Part shown: piece by piece, positions 50,469 through 58,387 of the stretch
How positions within the stretch are numbered: the first letter of the stretch is position 1
Layout: each line of letters starts with the position of its first letter
NCBI GenBank assembly: GCA_035550735.1
Contig: DASZOM010000026.1
Location: forward strand, 176,431-240,430
DNA from: JANQRA01 sp035550735
GTDB taxonomy: Bacteria; Actinomycetota; Acidimicrobiia; Spongiisociales; ZC4RG35
Length of the DNA stretch: 64,000 bases
Direction of reading: 5' to 3'
Made by a program: the position numbers and the translations under genes
Notes under the pieces: model-generated
Told to the model about the DNA's origin: nothing
The model's database searches: none
Seen by the model: only the letters and a program-made list of their open reading frames with translations

Positions 50469-50856
50469 CGCGATCCGGGGAGATGACGATGACCGGGCCT
50501 CGAGGGGGGCTCTCCCGGTACTGGGGGTACTTGGCGGTAAGGGCGTCCACGGCGGCCGCCCACAGCTGGCCCTGATGATGGATGGAGGCCGGCCCGTCGA
50601 GACGGACCCACCACAATCGGTCCCAGTCGTCCTCGTACCGGTCAACCAGGAGTGACGCCCAGCCGTTTGCTTCGACGTTGACCAGTCTCTGCAGTCGCTC
50701 GGTGCGCTTCGGCTTGTGATCGACCGCTGTCACCACGTTCCCGTCCACGACGGCAAAGGTGACCACCACCACGTGGGGCAGACCGTCGGGCCGGACGGTC
50801 GCCAGATGCCCCGACCTGGCCCGGGCGAGCCGGAACAGTGCCTCAGCCCGGTCCAT
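50443..50856 (-). CDS. PPOX-class, probably F420-dependent, flavin-fold protein
   Basis: A split-barrel protein of 137 residues: G-H-L-A-T-V-R-P-D-G-L-P-H-V-V-V-V-T-F-A at the strand that binds cofactor, K-R-T-E-R-L-Q-R-L and W-W-V-R-L-D-G-P-A. The pattern fits the actinobacterial PPOX class assigned to F420 binding. The reaction is unknown. The ATG at 50856 overlaps the SGNH gene end by 14 bases; no Shine-Dalgarno, so it probably depends on coupling. Confidence 0.75.
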   Translation of the reverse strand: MDRAEALFRLARARSGHLATVRPDGLPHVVVVTFAVVDGNVVTAVDHKPKRTERLQRLVNVEANGWASLLVDRYEDDWDRLWWVRLDGPASIHHQGQLWAAAVDALTAKYPQYRESPPRGPVIVISPDRVTGWESTP

Positions 50857-51598
50857 GGGCACCGTCGAGCAGGGGCCCCACGGTCCGCCAAACCGTTTCC
50901 GCCCACCGGGCATGACCCGCCGCGCTGACGTGGAAGTAGTCCTCGGCCCACAGCGACCGGTCGCGATGCCAAGCCAGCCGATCGTCGCTGCGCTGGTCGA
51001 CGACAGCTGTCCCGTGACGGGCGGCGACCTCGCGATGGGCGAGATCGAAGCGAACCGCACGGCGCTCCATCATCTGGCTCAATGGCGGTTGCAGTCTGGG
51101 GATCGAGCCCAGGAACCCGACGCCGCTCTGCACCACCATTGCGCCGGTGGCCGCGAACGCGGCGACGATCCGATCGAGGTCTTCGATGAACTTGCGACGT
51201 GGCACCCACTTGATGGCGTCGTTCGCCCCGACCGACAAGAACACGACGTCGGGCCCGTACTCGAGGGCTGGTTCGAGCTGTTCGGTCAGCACGTCCTGGG
51301 CCCGGGACCCGCCGAGTGCGAACGATCGAAGGACCACATGACGGTTCTCGGCGAGCCGGGAGCAGATCAAGGACACCCAGATCTCGTGTGGCCCGGACAC
51401 TCCCGGCGCCGTCACCGACGAGTCGCCGAGCACCGCCACCTTGAGCAGGGGCAGGTTCGGGTCGCCGAACTCCGCCGACGGGTCGAACTGCTCGAGACGT
51501 GGCGCCGGGCGCAACACCGCGTAGGCCGCCTCGGCACCGAGGACGGCCATGGTGAACATGGCTGCGCGTTTGAGCAGACGGCCGACCATGGGTCCCAT
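50843..51598 (-). CDS. SGNH/GDSL hydrolase, membrane-anchored
   Basis: 251 residues with an N-terminal hydrophobic segment (about 8-28), probably an anchor. Block I is V-L-G-D-S-S (Ser 60), block III G-A-N-D-A, block V D-Y-F-H-V-S with the catalytic D and H. Such enzymes deacylate or de-esterify lipids or sugars. The ATG at 51598 precedes a plausible membrane segment; an upstream extension has low-complexity composition and is rejected. Confidence 0.83.
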   Translation of the reverse strand: MGPMVGRLLKRAAMFTMAVLGAEAAYAVLRPAPRLEQFDPSAEFGDPNLPLLKVAVLGDSSVTAPGVSGPHEIWVSLICSRLAENRHVVLRSFALGGSRAQDVLTEQLEPALEYGPDVVFLSVGANDAIKWVPRRKFIEDLDRIVAAFAATGAMVVQSGVGFLGSIPRLQPPLSQMMERRAVRFDLAHREVAARHGTAVVDQRSDDRLAWHRDRSLWAEDYFHVSAAGHARWAETVWRTVGPLLDGAHGPG

Positions 51599-51617
51599 GT
51601 TGGCAGCGCCTGCGGAG

Positions 51618-51929
51618 CTACTGGCTGGCGCCGGCCTGATCGAGTCGTTGACGCAGGCCGAAGCGGCCCTTCGACTCGGTGAGGTCGATGTAGGCGCCGA
51701 TGGCGTCGGAGAAGGTGGTGGGGTCCTCGGGGTAGAAGTCGAAGGCCTCACCGTCGATGTCGAGTGAGAATCGGTAGATCGAGGTGCGCTCCGCAGTCAC
51801 CCGTTCCAGGGCCCAGGAGCCGACGTGGAGCCTGCCCGCCGACACGCGGAACCGGCCCTCGCCGATGTCGATCAGCACACGACTGGGCTCCAGCCCCTTG
51901 CCCTGCAACCGCCCTTTGAATTGCGCCAT
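51618..51929 (-). CDS. hypothetical protein with a small beta-rich domain
   Basis: 103 residues, no known name. The stretch from R-V-L-I-D-I-G to G-E-A-F-D-F aligns without gaps over its first 23 residues with the soluble domain of the 40976 protein, with 9 identities. The C-terminal end is a helix (I-D-L-T-E-S-K-G-R-F-G). TAGATT lies 10 nt before the ATG. It is between the MarR and SGNH genes on the same strand. Confidence 0.6.
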   Translation of the reverse strand: MAQFKGRLQGKGLEPSRVLIDIGEGRFRVSAGRLHVGSWALERVTAERTSIYRFSLDIDGEAFDFYPEDPTTFSDAIGAYIDLTESKGRFGLRQRLDQAGASQ

Positions 51930-51993
51930 CCCGCCGAGGAATCTAGCCGCGGCGGCATCGGCTCGTATGATGGTTGCGTCGTTGCCGAGTTGA

Positions 51994-52515
51994 CTAGTCA
52001 GCTGTCGCCGCGTGCCTGACGGGGTCCCCGGCTCGCTCCCTGATCCGGTTGAGCACGTCGACGACCAGGTCGAGCTCGTGCGCACTGGCGCCAAGGGTCT
52101 CGAACACCTCGTTGATCGCCACCGTGGCGCCGGTGAGGACCTCGATGCCGGAAGGGAGGATCTCGGCGAGCACCACCCGGCTGTCCTCGGTGTCGCCGAC
52201 ACGGCGGATCAGGCGGTCCCGCTCCAGCCGCTTGACCGCGCTGGTGACACTGGCGGGATGGACCTGCAGTCGATCGCTGATCTTTCCCATCGGGAGCCTT
52301 CCCCTCCTGGTGAATCCGAGCAGACGAAGGATCTCGAACCTGGCGAAGGTGAGGCCGAAGGGGCGAAGCGCCTCCTCGATCCGGGCGTCGAGGATCTGAT
52401 GGACCCGGACGACGGTCGTGGCCGCCGCCATCCCCGGGGCGGCCTGCTCCCATCCGTGCGTCTCCCATTGACGACGGGCCTCGGCGATCGGGTCGGTGAC
52501 GTAAGTTGGGGGCAA
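51994..52515 (-). CDS. MarR family transcriptional regulator
   Basis: 173 residues with a winged helix: F-A-R-F-E-I-L-R-L-L, M-G-K-I-S-D-R-L-Q-V-H-P-A-S-V-T-S-A-V and R-D-L/R-L-I-R-R, then V-L-A-E-I-L-P-S-G. The TTG at 52515 is chosen because AAAGGA lies 7-8 nt upstream; longer frames cross the icmF promoter. The operator at 52525-52536 lies just upstream of it, so it probably controls itself and the divergent icmF. Confidence 0.82.
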   Translation of the reverse strand: MPPTYVTDPIAEARRQWETHGWEQAAPGMAAATTVVRVHQILDARIEEALRPFGLTFARFEILRLLGFTRRGRLPMGKISDRLQVHPASVTSAVKRLERDRLIRRVGDTEDSRVVLAEILPSGIEVLTGATVAINEVFETLGASAHELDLVVDVLNRIRERAGDPVRHAATAD

Positions 52516-52524
52516 CAGATTTCC

Positions 52525-52554
52525 TTTGACTTCAAAATACCTCGTCCGTATCCT
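52525..52554 (+). promoter_or_regulatory. icmF promoter with overlapping palindromic operator
   Basis: TTGACT (52526-52531), 17-bp spacer, TATCCT (52549-52554). The palindrome TTTGA-CT-TCAAA (52525-52536) covers the -35. Transcription would start only a few bases before the ATG at 52565. A MarR dimer here would block icmF. Confidence 0.7.
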
Positions 52555-52564
52555 GTGGGCAAGG

Positions 52565-55500
52565 ATGAGCGACACGCCCCGGCTGGCCAACAAGGTCCGC
52601 TTCGTGACTGCCACCTCTCTCTTCGACGGTCACGACGCCTCGATCAACATCTTCCGACGCATCCTCCAGTCGATGGGGGCCGAGGTCATCCATCTCGGTC
52701 ACAACCGATCCGGTTTGGACATCGTGGAGGCCGCCATTCAGGAGGACTCCCACGCCATCGCGGTCACCTCCTACCAGGGCGGCCACATGGAGTTCTACGG
52801 CTATCTCGTCGACCTGCTCGCCGAGCGTGACGCCACCCACATCCGCATATTCGGAGGCGGCGGCGGCACCATCCTTCCCTCCGAGGGCTCCGAGCTCGCC
52901 CGTCGTGGCGTCACCCGCATCTACTCACCGGACGACGGGAGAGACCTGGGTCTGACCGGCATGGTCGCCGACATGCTCACCCGCTCCGACTACCCGACCG
53001 GTGAGCTCGGCCCGGGCTTCGATCTCGAGTCGCTGTCCACCGCCAACCCGGCCGTCGTCGCCAGGTTGATCTCGGCCGCCGAGAACTACACGGACAAATA
53101 CCCCGACGTGTGGGAACGGCTGGAGACGATGGCTCTCGACTCCGCGGCTCCCGTGGTCGGGGTCACCGGTACCGGCGGGTCGGGGAAGTCGAGTCTCGTC
53201 GACGAGGTGGTTCGCCGTTTCCTCCTCGACTTCGAGGACAAGACCGTCGCCATCATCTCGGTCGACCCTTCGAAGCGGCGCTCCGGCGGCGCCCTTCTCG
53301 GCGACCGGATCCGGATGAACTCCCTTCCACATCCCCGCGCCTACATGCGCTCGCTGGCGACCCGGCAGTCCAATCTCGCCCTCTCCCCCTATGTCCAGCA
53401 TGCGGTGAACATCGTCAAGTCGGCCGGCTACGACCTGGTGATCCTGGAGACGTCGGGGATCGGCCAGGCCGACACCGAGATCGTCGACTACTCCGACCAC
53501 TCGCTGTACGTGATGACTCCCGAATACGGGGCCGCCACACAGCTCGAGAAGATCGACATGCTCGACTTCGCCGATCTGGTGGCCATCAACAAGGCCGACA
53601 AGCAGGGCGCACTCGACGCCCTTCGCGACGTTCGCAAGCAATACAAGCGCAACCGCCTCGCCTTCGACGCCGCCGACGACGAGCTCCCGGTCCATCTCAC
53701 CGTCGCCTCCGACTTCAACGATCCCGGGACCAACCGGTTCTATCGATCCTTCGTCGGGCTGCTGGGCTTGGAGTCGACCCTCGACCTCCCCGTCGACGAG
53801 GACGCGAAGCTCCATGTCGTGCCGCCGGAGCGGGCTCGCTACCTCGCCGAGATCGTCGAGGAGATCCGCCGCTACGACCAGTGGGCGCTCGATCAGGCCG
53901 AAGCCGCCGAGCATCTCCACCACCTGACGGCCGTGGGCAGCGACGAAGTCGACGCAGCCCGGGCCAGGCTCGATCGACAGAGCGTGGAGGCGATCGAGGG
54001 CTGGGACGACATGGTGGCGGCCTACTCGGGCGACGATTTCGTCTATCACGTCAGGGACCGCGAGATCAGGGTCCCTCTCCGTCACGAGACGCTGTCCCAC
54101 ACCCAGGTCCCCAAGGTGGCCCTCCCCAGGTACCGGTCATGGGGGGACCGTCTCCAGTGGATGCTCCAGGAGAACGTTCCCGGCTCGTTCCCCTTCACCG
54201 CGGGCGTCTACCCGTTCCGACGGGTCGAGGAGGACCCGGCTCGCATGTTTGCCGGCGAGGGACCGCCGGAGCAGACCAACGCCCGGTTCCACTATCTGTC
54301 CGAGGGGATGCCGGCCAAGCGGCTCTCGACCGCATTCGACTCGGTCACTCTCTACGGGTCCGATCCCCACGAGCGCCCCGACATCTACGGCAAGGTGGGC
54401 AACTCCGGGGTGTCCATCGCCACCGTCGACGACGCCAAGAAGCTCTACTCGGGGTTCGACCTCGACGATCCCACGACCTCGGTGTCGATGACGATCAACG
54501 GCCCGGCCCCGATGATCCTCGCCTTCTTCCTCAATGCCGCCATCGACCAGGCCTGTGAGGGCTACATCACCGAGAACGGGATGTGGGACGAGGTGGAGGC
54601 GAGGATCGACGAGATCCGCGGGGACCGCCCTGGTCCCGAGTACCACGGCCCTCTGCCTCCCGGCCACAACGGTCTCGGTCTGCGCCTTCTCGGCGTGAGT
54701 GGCGACCAGGTGCTCCCGGCGGACGTCTACGAGAGGCTGAAGGCGGAGACGATCTCCACCGTGCGGGGGACGGTGCAAGCCGACATCCTCAAGGAGGACC
54801 AGGCGCAGAACACGTGCATCTTCTCCACGGAGTTCGCCCTGAGGATGCAGGGCGACATCCAGCAGTACTTCGTCGACAACGACGTCCGCAACTTCTACTC
54901 GGTGTCGATCAGCGGCTATCACATGGCCGAGGCGGGGGCCAACCCGATCACCCAGCTCGCCTTCACCCTGGCGAACGGCTTCACCTTCATCGAGAACTAC
55001 CTGGCGCGGGGAATGGACATCGACTCCTTCGCCCCCAACCTCTCCTTCTTCTTCTCCAACGGTGTCGACGCCGAGTACGCGGTGATCGGCCGGGTTGCCC
55101 GCCGCATCTGGGCGAAGGCGATCAAGCACAAGTACGGAGGCAACGAGCGCTCACAGAAGCTGAAGTACCACATCCAAACCTCGGGCCGATCGCTGCACGC
55201 CCAGGAGATCAGCTTCAACGACATCCGGACCACCTTGCAGGCCCTGTATGCCCTCTACGACAACGCAAACAGCCTGCACACCAACGCCTACGACGAGGCG
55301 ATCACGACGCCCACGGAGGAGTCGGTGCGTCGGGCGCTCGCCATCCAGCTCATCATCAACTCCGAGCTTGGCCTCAACAAGAACGAGAACCCACTCCAGG
55401 GGAGCTTCATCATCTCCGAGCTGACCGATCTGGTCGAGGAGGCGGTGCTCGCCGAGTTCGAGAGCATCAACAGCCGTGGCGGCGTCCTCGGGGCGATGGA

Positions 55501-55864
55501 GCGTCAGTACCAGCGCACCAAGATCCAGGAGGAGTCGCTGTACTACGAGCAGCAGAAGGAATCGGGCCGGCTCCCCATCGTCGGGGTCAACACCTTCATC
55601 TCCAAGGAGGGTTCCCCGTTCGAGATGCCCAAGCAGCTGATCCGGTCCACCGATGAGGACAAGAACCGCCAGATCGCCAACCTGCGGGCGTTCCAGGAGC
55701 GAAACGAAGAGGCTGCCCGGTCGGCGCTCGCCGAGCTGCAACGGGTGGCGGTCCACGGCGAAAACGTCTTCGCCCAGCTCATGGAGACTGCCAAGGTGGC
55801 CTCGTTGGGCCAGATGAGCCGTGCCCTCTACGAAGTGGGTGGCGAGTACCGCCGCAACATGTGA
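52565..55864 (+). CDS. icmF: fused isobutyryl-CoA mutase (IcmF)
   Basis: Adenosylcobalamin enzyme that interconverts isobutyryl-CoA and n-butyryl-CoA, with its own GTPase chaperone. 1099 residues in IcmF order. The B12 domain (about 8-135) has F-D-G-H-D-A-S-I, which carries the cobalt-ligating histidine. A MeaB-like G domain follows with G-T-G-G-S-G-K-S-S-L (about 200-212) and S-V-D-P-S-K-R-R-S-G-G-A-L-L-G-D. The mutase barrel runs from about 540, F-P-F-T-A-G-V-Y-P-F-R-R and M-F-A-G-E-G. The start follows the promoter; a TTG at 52526 is inside the -35 and is rejected. Confidence 0.93.
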   Translation: MSDTPRLANKVRFVTATSLFDGHDASINIFRRILQSMGAEVIHLGHNRSGLDIVEAAIQEDSHAIAVTSYQGGHMEFYGYLVDLLAERDATHIRIFGGGGGTILPSEGSELARRGVTRIYSPDDGRDLGLTGMVADMLTRSDYPTGELGPGFDLESLSTANPAVVARLISAAENYTDKYPDVWERLETMALDSAAPVVGVTGTGGSGKSSLVDEVVRRFLLDFEDKTVAIISVDPSKRRSGGALLGDRIRMNSLPHPRAYMRSLATRQSNLALSPYVQHAVNIVKSAGYDLVILETSGIGQADTEIVDYSDHSLYVMTPEYGAATQLEKIDMLDFADLVAINKADKQGALDALRDVRKQYKRNRLAFDAADDELPVHLTVASDFNDPGTNRFYRSFVGLLGLESTLDLPVDEDAKLHVVPPERARYLAEIVEEIRRYDQWALDQAEAAEHLHHLTAVGSDEVDAARARLDRQSVEAIEGWDDMVAAYSGDDFVYHVRDREIRVPLRHETLSHTQVPKVALPRYRSWGDRLQWMLQENVPGSFPFTAGVYPFRRVEEDPARMFAGEGPPEQTNARFHYLSEGMPAKRLSTAFDSVTLYGSDPHERPDIYGKVGNSGVSIATVDDAKKLYSGFDLDDPTTSVSMTINGPAPMILAFFLNAAIDQACEGYITENGMWDEVEARIDEIRGDRPGPEYHGPLPPGHNGLGLRLLGVSGDQVLPADVYERLKAETISTVRGTVQADILKEDQAQNTCIFSTEFALRMQGDIQQYFVDNDVRNFYSVSISGYHMAEAGANPITQLAFTLANGFTFIENYLARGMDIDSFAPNLSFFFSNGVDAEYAVIGRVARRIWAKAIKHKYGGNERSQKLKYHIQTSGRSLHAQEISFNDIRTTLQALYALYDNANSLHTNAYDEAITTPTEESVRRALAIQLIINSELGLNKNENPLQGSFIISELTDLVEEAVLAEFESINSRGGVLGAMERQYQRTKIQEESLYYEQQKESGRLPIVGVNTFISKEGSPFEMPKQLIRSTDEDKNRQIANLRAFQERNEEAARSALAELQRVAVHGENVFAQLMETAKVASLGQMSRALYEVGGEYRRNM

Positions 55865-55873
55865 GGTCGGGGG

Positions 55874-55917
55874 TTCTCCCGTCCTGCTTACAACGTTCTC
55901 CCGTCCTGCGTGCAACG
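55874..55917. repeat. 22-bp tandem direct repeat
   Basis: Two copies starting TTCTCCCGTCCTGC, at 55874-55895 and 55896-55917, differ at two positions (TTA versus GTG in the middle). They begin 10 nt after icmF and overlap the following inverted repeat. Confidence 0.7.
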
Positions 55918-55946
55918 AACGTCCCATAGTGACGTTCGTTGCACGC
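55908..55946. repeat. 16-bp perfect inverted repeat after icmF
   Basis: GCGTGCAACGAACGTC (55908-55923) and GACGTTCGTTGCACGC (55931-55946) pair perfectly around a 7-nt loop. No T-run follows. It could stabilise or end the icmF mRNA, or belong to a dispersed repeat family. Confidence 0.75.
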
Positions 55947-55980
55947 CGGTGCGAACGAGGTCAGGTGAGCGGGCCGCGGT

Positions 55981-55986
55981 TACCGT
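55981..55986 (+). promoter_or_regulatory. leaderless -10 box of the GNAT-like gene
   Basis: TACCGT ends 7 nt before the ATG at 55994. Confidence 0.45.
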
Positions 55987-55993
55987 CGACTGG

Positions 55994-56446
55994 ATGGATG
56001 ACTTCGTACCCCCGGACTTCGAAGTCCCGGACGGCTACGCCTGGTCCGGGTTTCACCTCGAGCCTCTCGGCCCAGAGCACAACGAACGTGACCACGCGGC
56101 GTGGATGTCGAGCATCGAGTACATCCGGTCGACTCCCGGATTCGGTGTCGATGAGGAGCCGGGTTGGCCGGTCGCCATGACACTGGAGTCCAACATGGAT
56201 GACCTGGTCCGACATGCCAGGGACTTCGAGGAGCGTAGGGGGTTCACCTACTCGATCCTCCAGGGTGACGAGGTCATCGGCTGCATCTACATCTATCCCG
56301 ATCGGCGCACGGATCACGATGCGTCGATCAGCTCATGGGTGCGTGAGAGTCATGCCGGGTCGGACGCGGAAGTTCGCCAGGCCCTGGCCAGCTGGATCGA
56401 TGAGAGGTGGCCCTTCTCCAATCCGTTCTACGCGGGGCGACGGTGA
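55994..56446 (+). CDS. GNAT-like N-acetyltransferase
   Basis: 150 residues. F-H-L-E-P-L-G-P-E-H-N-E-R-D is a GNAT-like first strand, F-T-Y-S-I-L-Q-G-D-E-V-I-G-C-I-Y-I-Y-P covers strands 3-4, and A-S-I-S-S-W-V-R follows. The pyrophosphate loop is degenerate, so activity is uncertain. ATG 55994 is chosen for its TACCGT box. It converges with the VOC gene. Confidence 0.65.
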   Translation: MDDFVPPDFEVPDGYAWSGFHLEPLGPEHNERDHAAWMSSIEYIRSTPGFGVDEEPGWPVAMTLESNMDDLVRHARDFEERRGFTYSILQGDEVIGCIYIYPDRRTDHDASISSWVRESHAGSDAEVRQALASWIDERWPFSNPFYAGRR

Positions 56447-56458
56447 GCGTCGGATCGG

Positions 56459-56884
56459 CTAGTCGGCCGGCAGTGTCACCGAGCCGTCCTCCTCGATGGT
56501 CCAGCCCGGGTTGTGGGCCACCTCCCAGGGGTGGCCGTCCGGGTCGATGAACACGGCGGAGTAACCGCCCCAGAAGGTCTCGGCGGGCTCCCGGCCGATG
56601 GTGGCACCGGCGGCCCGTGCCTCCTCGATCACCCTGTCGACCTCGTCGGGGTCCCGGGTGTTGTAGGCGAGGGTCACCCCGCCCCAGCCGCCACCGTCCT
56701 CGACCGTGCTGTCCTCGGCCAGCTCATCTCGGCTCCACAGCCCCACCACGATCCCGCCGACCTGGAAGAAGACCACGTCGTCGGTCGGCGCCGGGCTCTC
56801 CCGCCATCCCAACGCCCGGTAGAACCCCCGTGCCCGCTCCAGGTCCTCCACTCCCAGGGTCACCAGGCTGAGTCGTTGTTCCAT
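56459..56884 (-). CDS. VOC (glyoxalase/bleomycin-resistance) family protein
   Basis: 141 residues with two beta-alpha-beta-beta-beta units: L-S-L-V-T-L-G-V-E-D-L-E-R-A-R-G-F-Y-R-A-L-G-W and V-T-L-A-Y-N-T-R-D, ending F-I-D-P-D-G-H-P-W-E-V. The metal ligands expected of true glyoxalases are only partly present, so the reaction is unknown. Confidence 0.82.
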   Translation of the reverse strand: MEQRLSLVTLGVEDLERARGFYRALGWRESPAPTDDVVFFQVGGIVVGLWSRDELAEDSTVEDGGGWGGVTLAYNTRDPDEVDRVIEEARAAGATIGREPAETFWGGYSAVFIDPDGHPWEVAHNPGWTIEEDGSVTLPAD

Positions 56885-57120
56885 GCCCTCAGGGTACGCC
56901 CGACCACCGACCAGAAATTCCTAGCGGATTGGCGACGACCCCCTTGTTTCTGTCCTGGCGGGCTCATTCCACTGTCGTCACCACCACATCTGCGAACCCA
57001 TGTGGCGAATGGACCGCAACCCCGACGGCAGTCACACCTGGACCAGCCCACTCCGCCACACCTACACCACCGGCCGACCACCCTGACCAGCCCAAGGACT
57101 TCCCTCAATAGACTCGCCGC
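56885..57120. other. intergenic region with divergent leaderless promoters
   Basis: Contains the -10 of the VOC gene (TACCCT, minus strand, 56896-56891, 6 nt before its ATG) and the -10 of the nitrile-hydratase-like gene (TAGACT, 57109-57114, 6 nt before its ATG). CCACAT (56984-56989) and ATGTGG (57000-57005) form a short inverted repeat. The stretch from about 57010 to 57100 is C-rich and G-poor on the plus strand. A 60-codon frame here is low-complexity and not accepted as a gene. Confidence 0.5.
57109..57114 (+). promoter_or_regulatory. leaderless -10 box of the nitrile-hydratase-like gene
   Basis: TAGACT ends 6 nt before the ATG at 57121. Confidence 0.5.
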
Positions 57121-58122
57121 ATGAGCGGTAATCACCCCGACCACCCCCACATGCAGGACTTCGAGGGTCACGTGCGGGCAGTGGAGTCCGACCTGGAGTA
57201 CTTCCGCCGGAAGCGGATCGACTCCCGCATCTATCTGTTCCTGCGCCGCGGCATCATCAGCTTCGCCGACCTGTTCCGGGGTCACGAGCAGGTGGAGCCG
57301 CCCCCTCCGCCGGAACCGGCGGAGGACCTCGAGCACCGGATCCGGGCCCTGGAGGACTCGCTGGACGCGATGATCCTCGAGATCGCCACGACCAACGTCC
57401 CGCTGGCCAGCCACGAGACGGCCATCGACGACGGCCGTGTCGAGCGGGGCGACTACAACCCGGAATTCCGCCTCGCCATCCGTAGCTACGACGGCGACCT
57501 GGAGACCAAGATCGGGAAGCTGGAACAGGGCATCGCCGAGACCCGGCATCTGATCGCCGCCTTCACCCGTGCCCTTCTCGACCGGGGTGAGGTGGCCGCG
57601 GAGCAGCTAGACCAGAACCGGCAGCGTCTCAGCGAGCTCGGCTATCGCAACGGTGCGCGCATCGTCGCCCGGGCCTGGGTGGATCCCGAGTTCAAACAGC
57701 GCCTGATCGGGACCGGCCGGGAAGCGGTTCGGGAGCTCGACATCCCACCGGGCCGTCTCGGAAAGCTGGGGATCGCCGAGAACACCGACGAGGTGCACAA
57801 CATCGTGGTCTGCACCCTCTGCTCGTGCTACCCCCACGACCTCCTGGGCAACCCACCGTGGTGGTATCGGACCGACGAGTACAAGCAGCAGATCGTGGCC
57901 GACCCCCGCCGCACCATCGCCGACATGTTCGGTCTAGTGGTCGACGACGGGCGGAAAGTGGTCGTCCACGACTCCACGTCCGACGTTCGCTGGATGGTGC
58001 TGCCCCGGCGGCCGGAGGGAACCGAGGGCATGTCCGAGGAGGAGCTGGCCGAGCTGGTCACGATCGACAGCATGGTGGGCAGCGCCGAGATCGAGCCGCC
58101 GCGGGTGAGAAGCGGTGTCTGA
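57121..58122 (+). CDS. cobalt-type nitrile hydratase alpha-like subunit with N-terminal extension
   Basis: 333 residues. The C-terminal 190 match nitrile hydratase/thiocyanate hydrolase alpha-type subunits: N-G-A-R-I-V-A-R-A-W-V-D-P-E-F-K, the metal claw V-C-T-L-C-S-C-Y-P (Thr after the first Cys marks the cobalt type), G-N-P-P-W-W-Y and V-L-P-R-R-P-E-G-T-E-G. About 110 extra N-terminal residues precede the usual start of alpha. One part, S-R-I-Y-L-F-L-R-R-G-I-I-S-F-A-D-L-F-R, loosely recalls the beta-subunit N-terminal helix. The enzyme would hydrate a nitrile or related group; substrate unknown. It overlaps the next gene by 8 bases. Confidence 0.82.
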   Translation: MSGNHPDHPHMQDFEGHVRAVESDLEYFRRKRIDSRIYLFLRRGIISFADLFRGHEQVEPPPPPEPAEDLEHRIRALEDSLDAMILEIATTNVPLASHETAIDDGRVERGDYNPEFRLAIRSYDGDLETKIGKLEQGIAETRHLIAAFTRALLDRGEVAAEQLDQNRQRLSELGYRNGARIVARAWVDPEFKQRLIGTGREAVRELDIPPGRLGKLGIAENTDEVHNIVVCTLCSCYPHDLLGNPPWWYRTDEYKQQIVADPRRTIADMFGLVVDDGRKVVVHDSTSDVRWMVLPRRPEGTEGMSEEELAELVTIDSMVGSAEIEPPRVRSGV

Positions 58123-58381
58123 GACCGAGCGATTCACCCTGGGAGACAGGGTGAGAGTCCTCACGGAGCGCCCGGGAGGGAACCCCCGGACACCTCACTA
58201 CGTGCGGGGCCGTGTTGGTGTCATCACGGAGCGGCACGGCATCATCGTCAACCCCCTCGACCATCTTCGGACCTACCCGCCGCTCTACTCGGTGGAATTC
58301 CGGGTGGAGGACCTGGACGGGGCGACGGGAGACGACCTGGTCATCGCCGATCTCCACGACGAGTGGCTGGAGCCCGCCTGA
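58115..58381 (+). CDS. nitrile hydratase beta-like C-terminal (SH3-like) domain protein
   Basis: 88 residues matching only the C-terminal domain of nitrile hydratase beta subunits: F-T-L-G-D-R-V-R-V, R-T-P-H-Y-V-R-G-R-V-G-V-I (holding the arginine that contacts the oxidised cysteines), P-L-Y-S-V-E-F and a final E-W-L-E-P-A. The usual N-terminal helical half of beta is absent from this gene. GTG start inside the alpha gene, so the two are coupled. No activator or maturation gene is adjacent. Confidence 0.8.
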   Translation: MSETERFTLGDRVRVLTERPGGNPRTPHYVRGRVGVITERHGIIVNPLDHLRTYPPLYSVEFRVEDLDGATGDDLVIADLHDEWLEPA

Positions 58382-58387
58382 GCGGGC

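Noticed and set aside
52526..52564. TTG at 52526 as the icmF start
   Set aside because: It lies in the -35 element of the promoter; the ATG at 52565 gives the normal IcmF N terminus.
56929..57111. A 60-codon frame before the nitrile-hydratase-like gene
   Set aside because: Threonine/proline-rich low complexity, no ribosome-binding site, and it overlaps the -10 box of the real gene.
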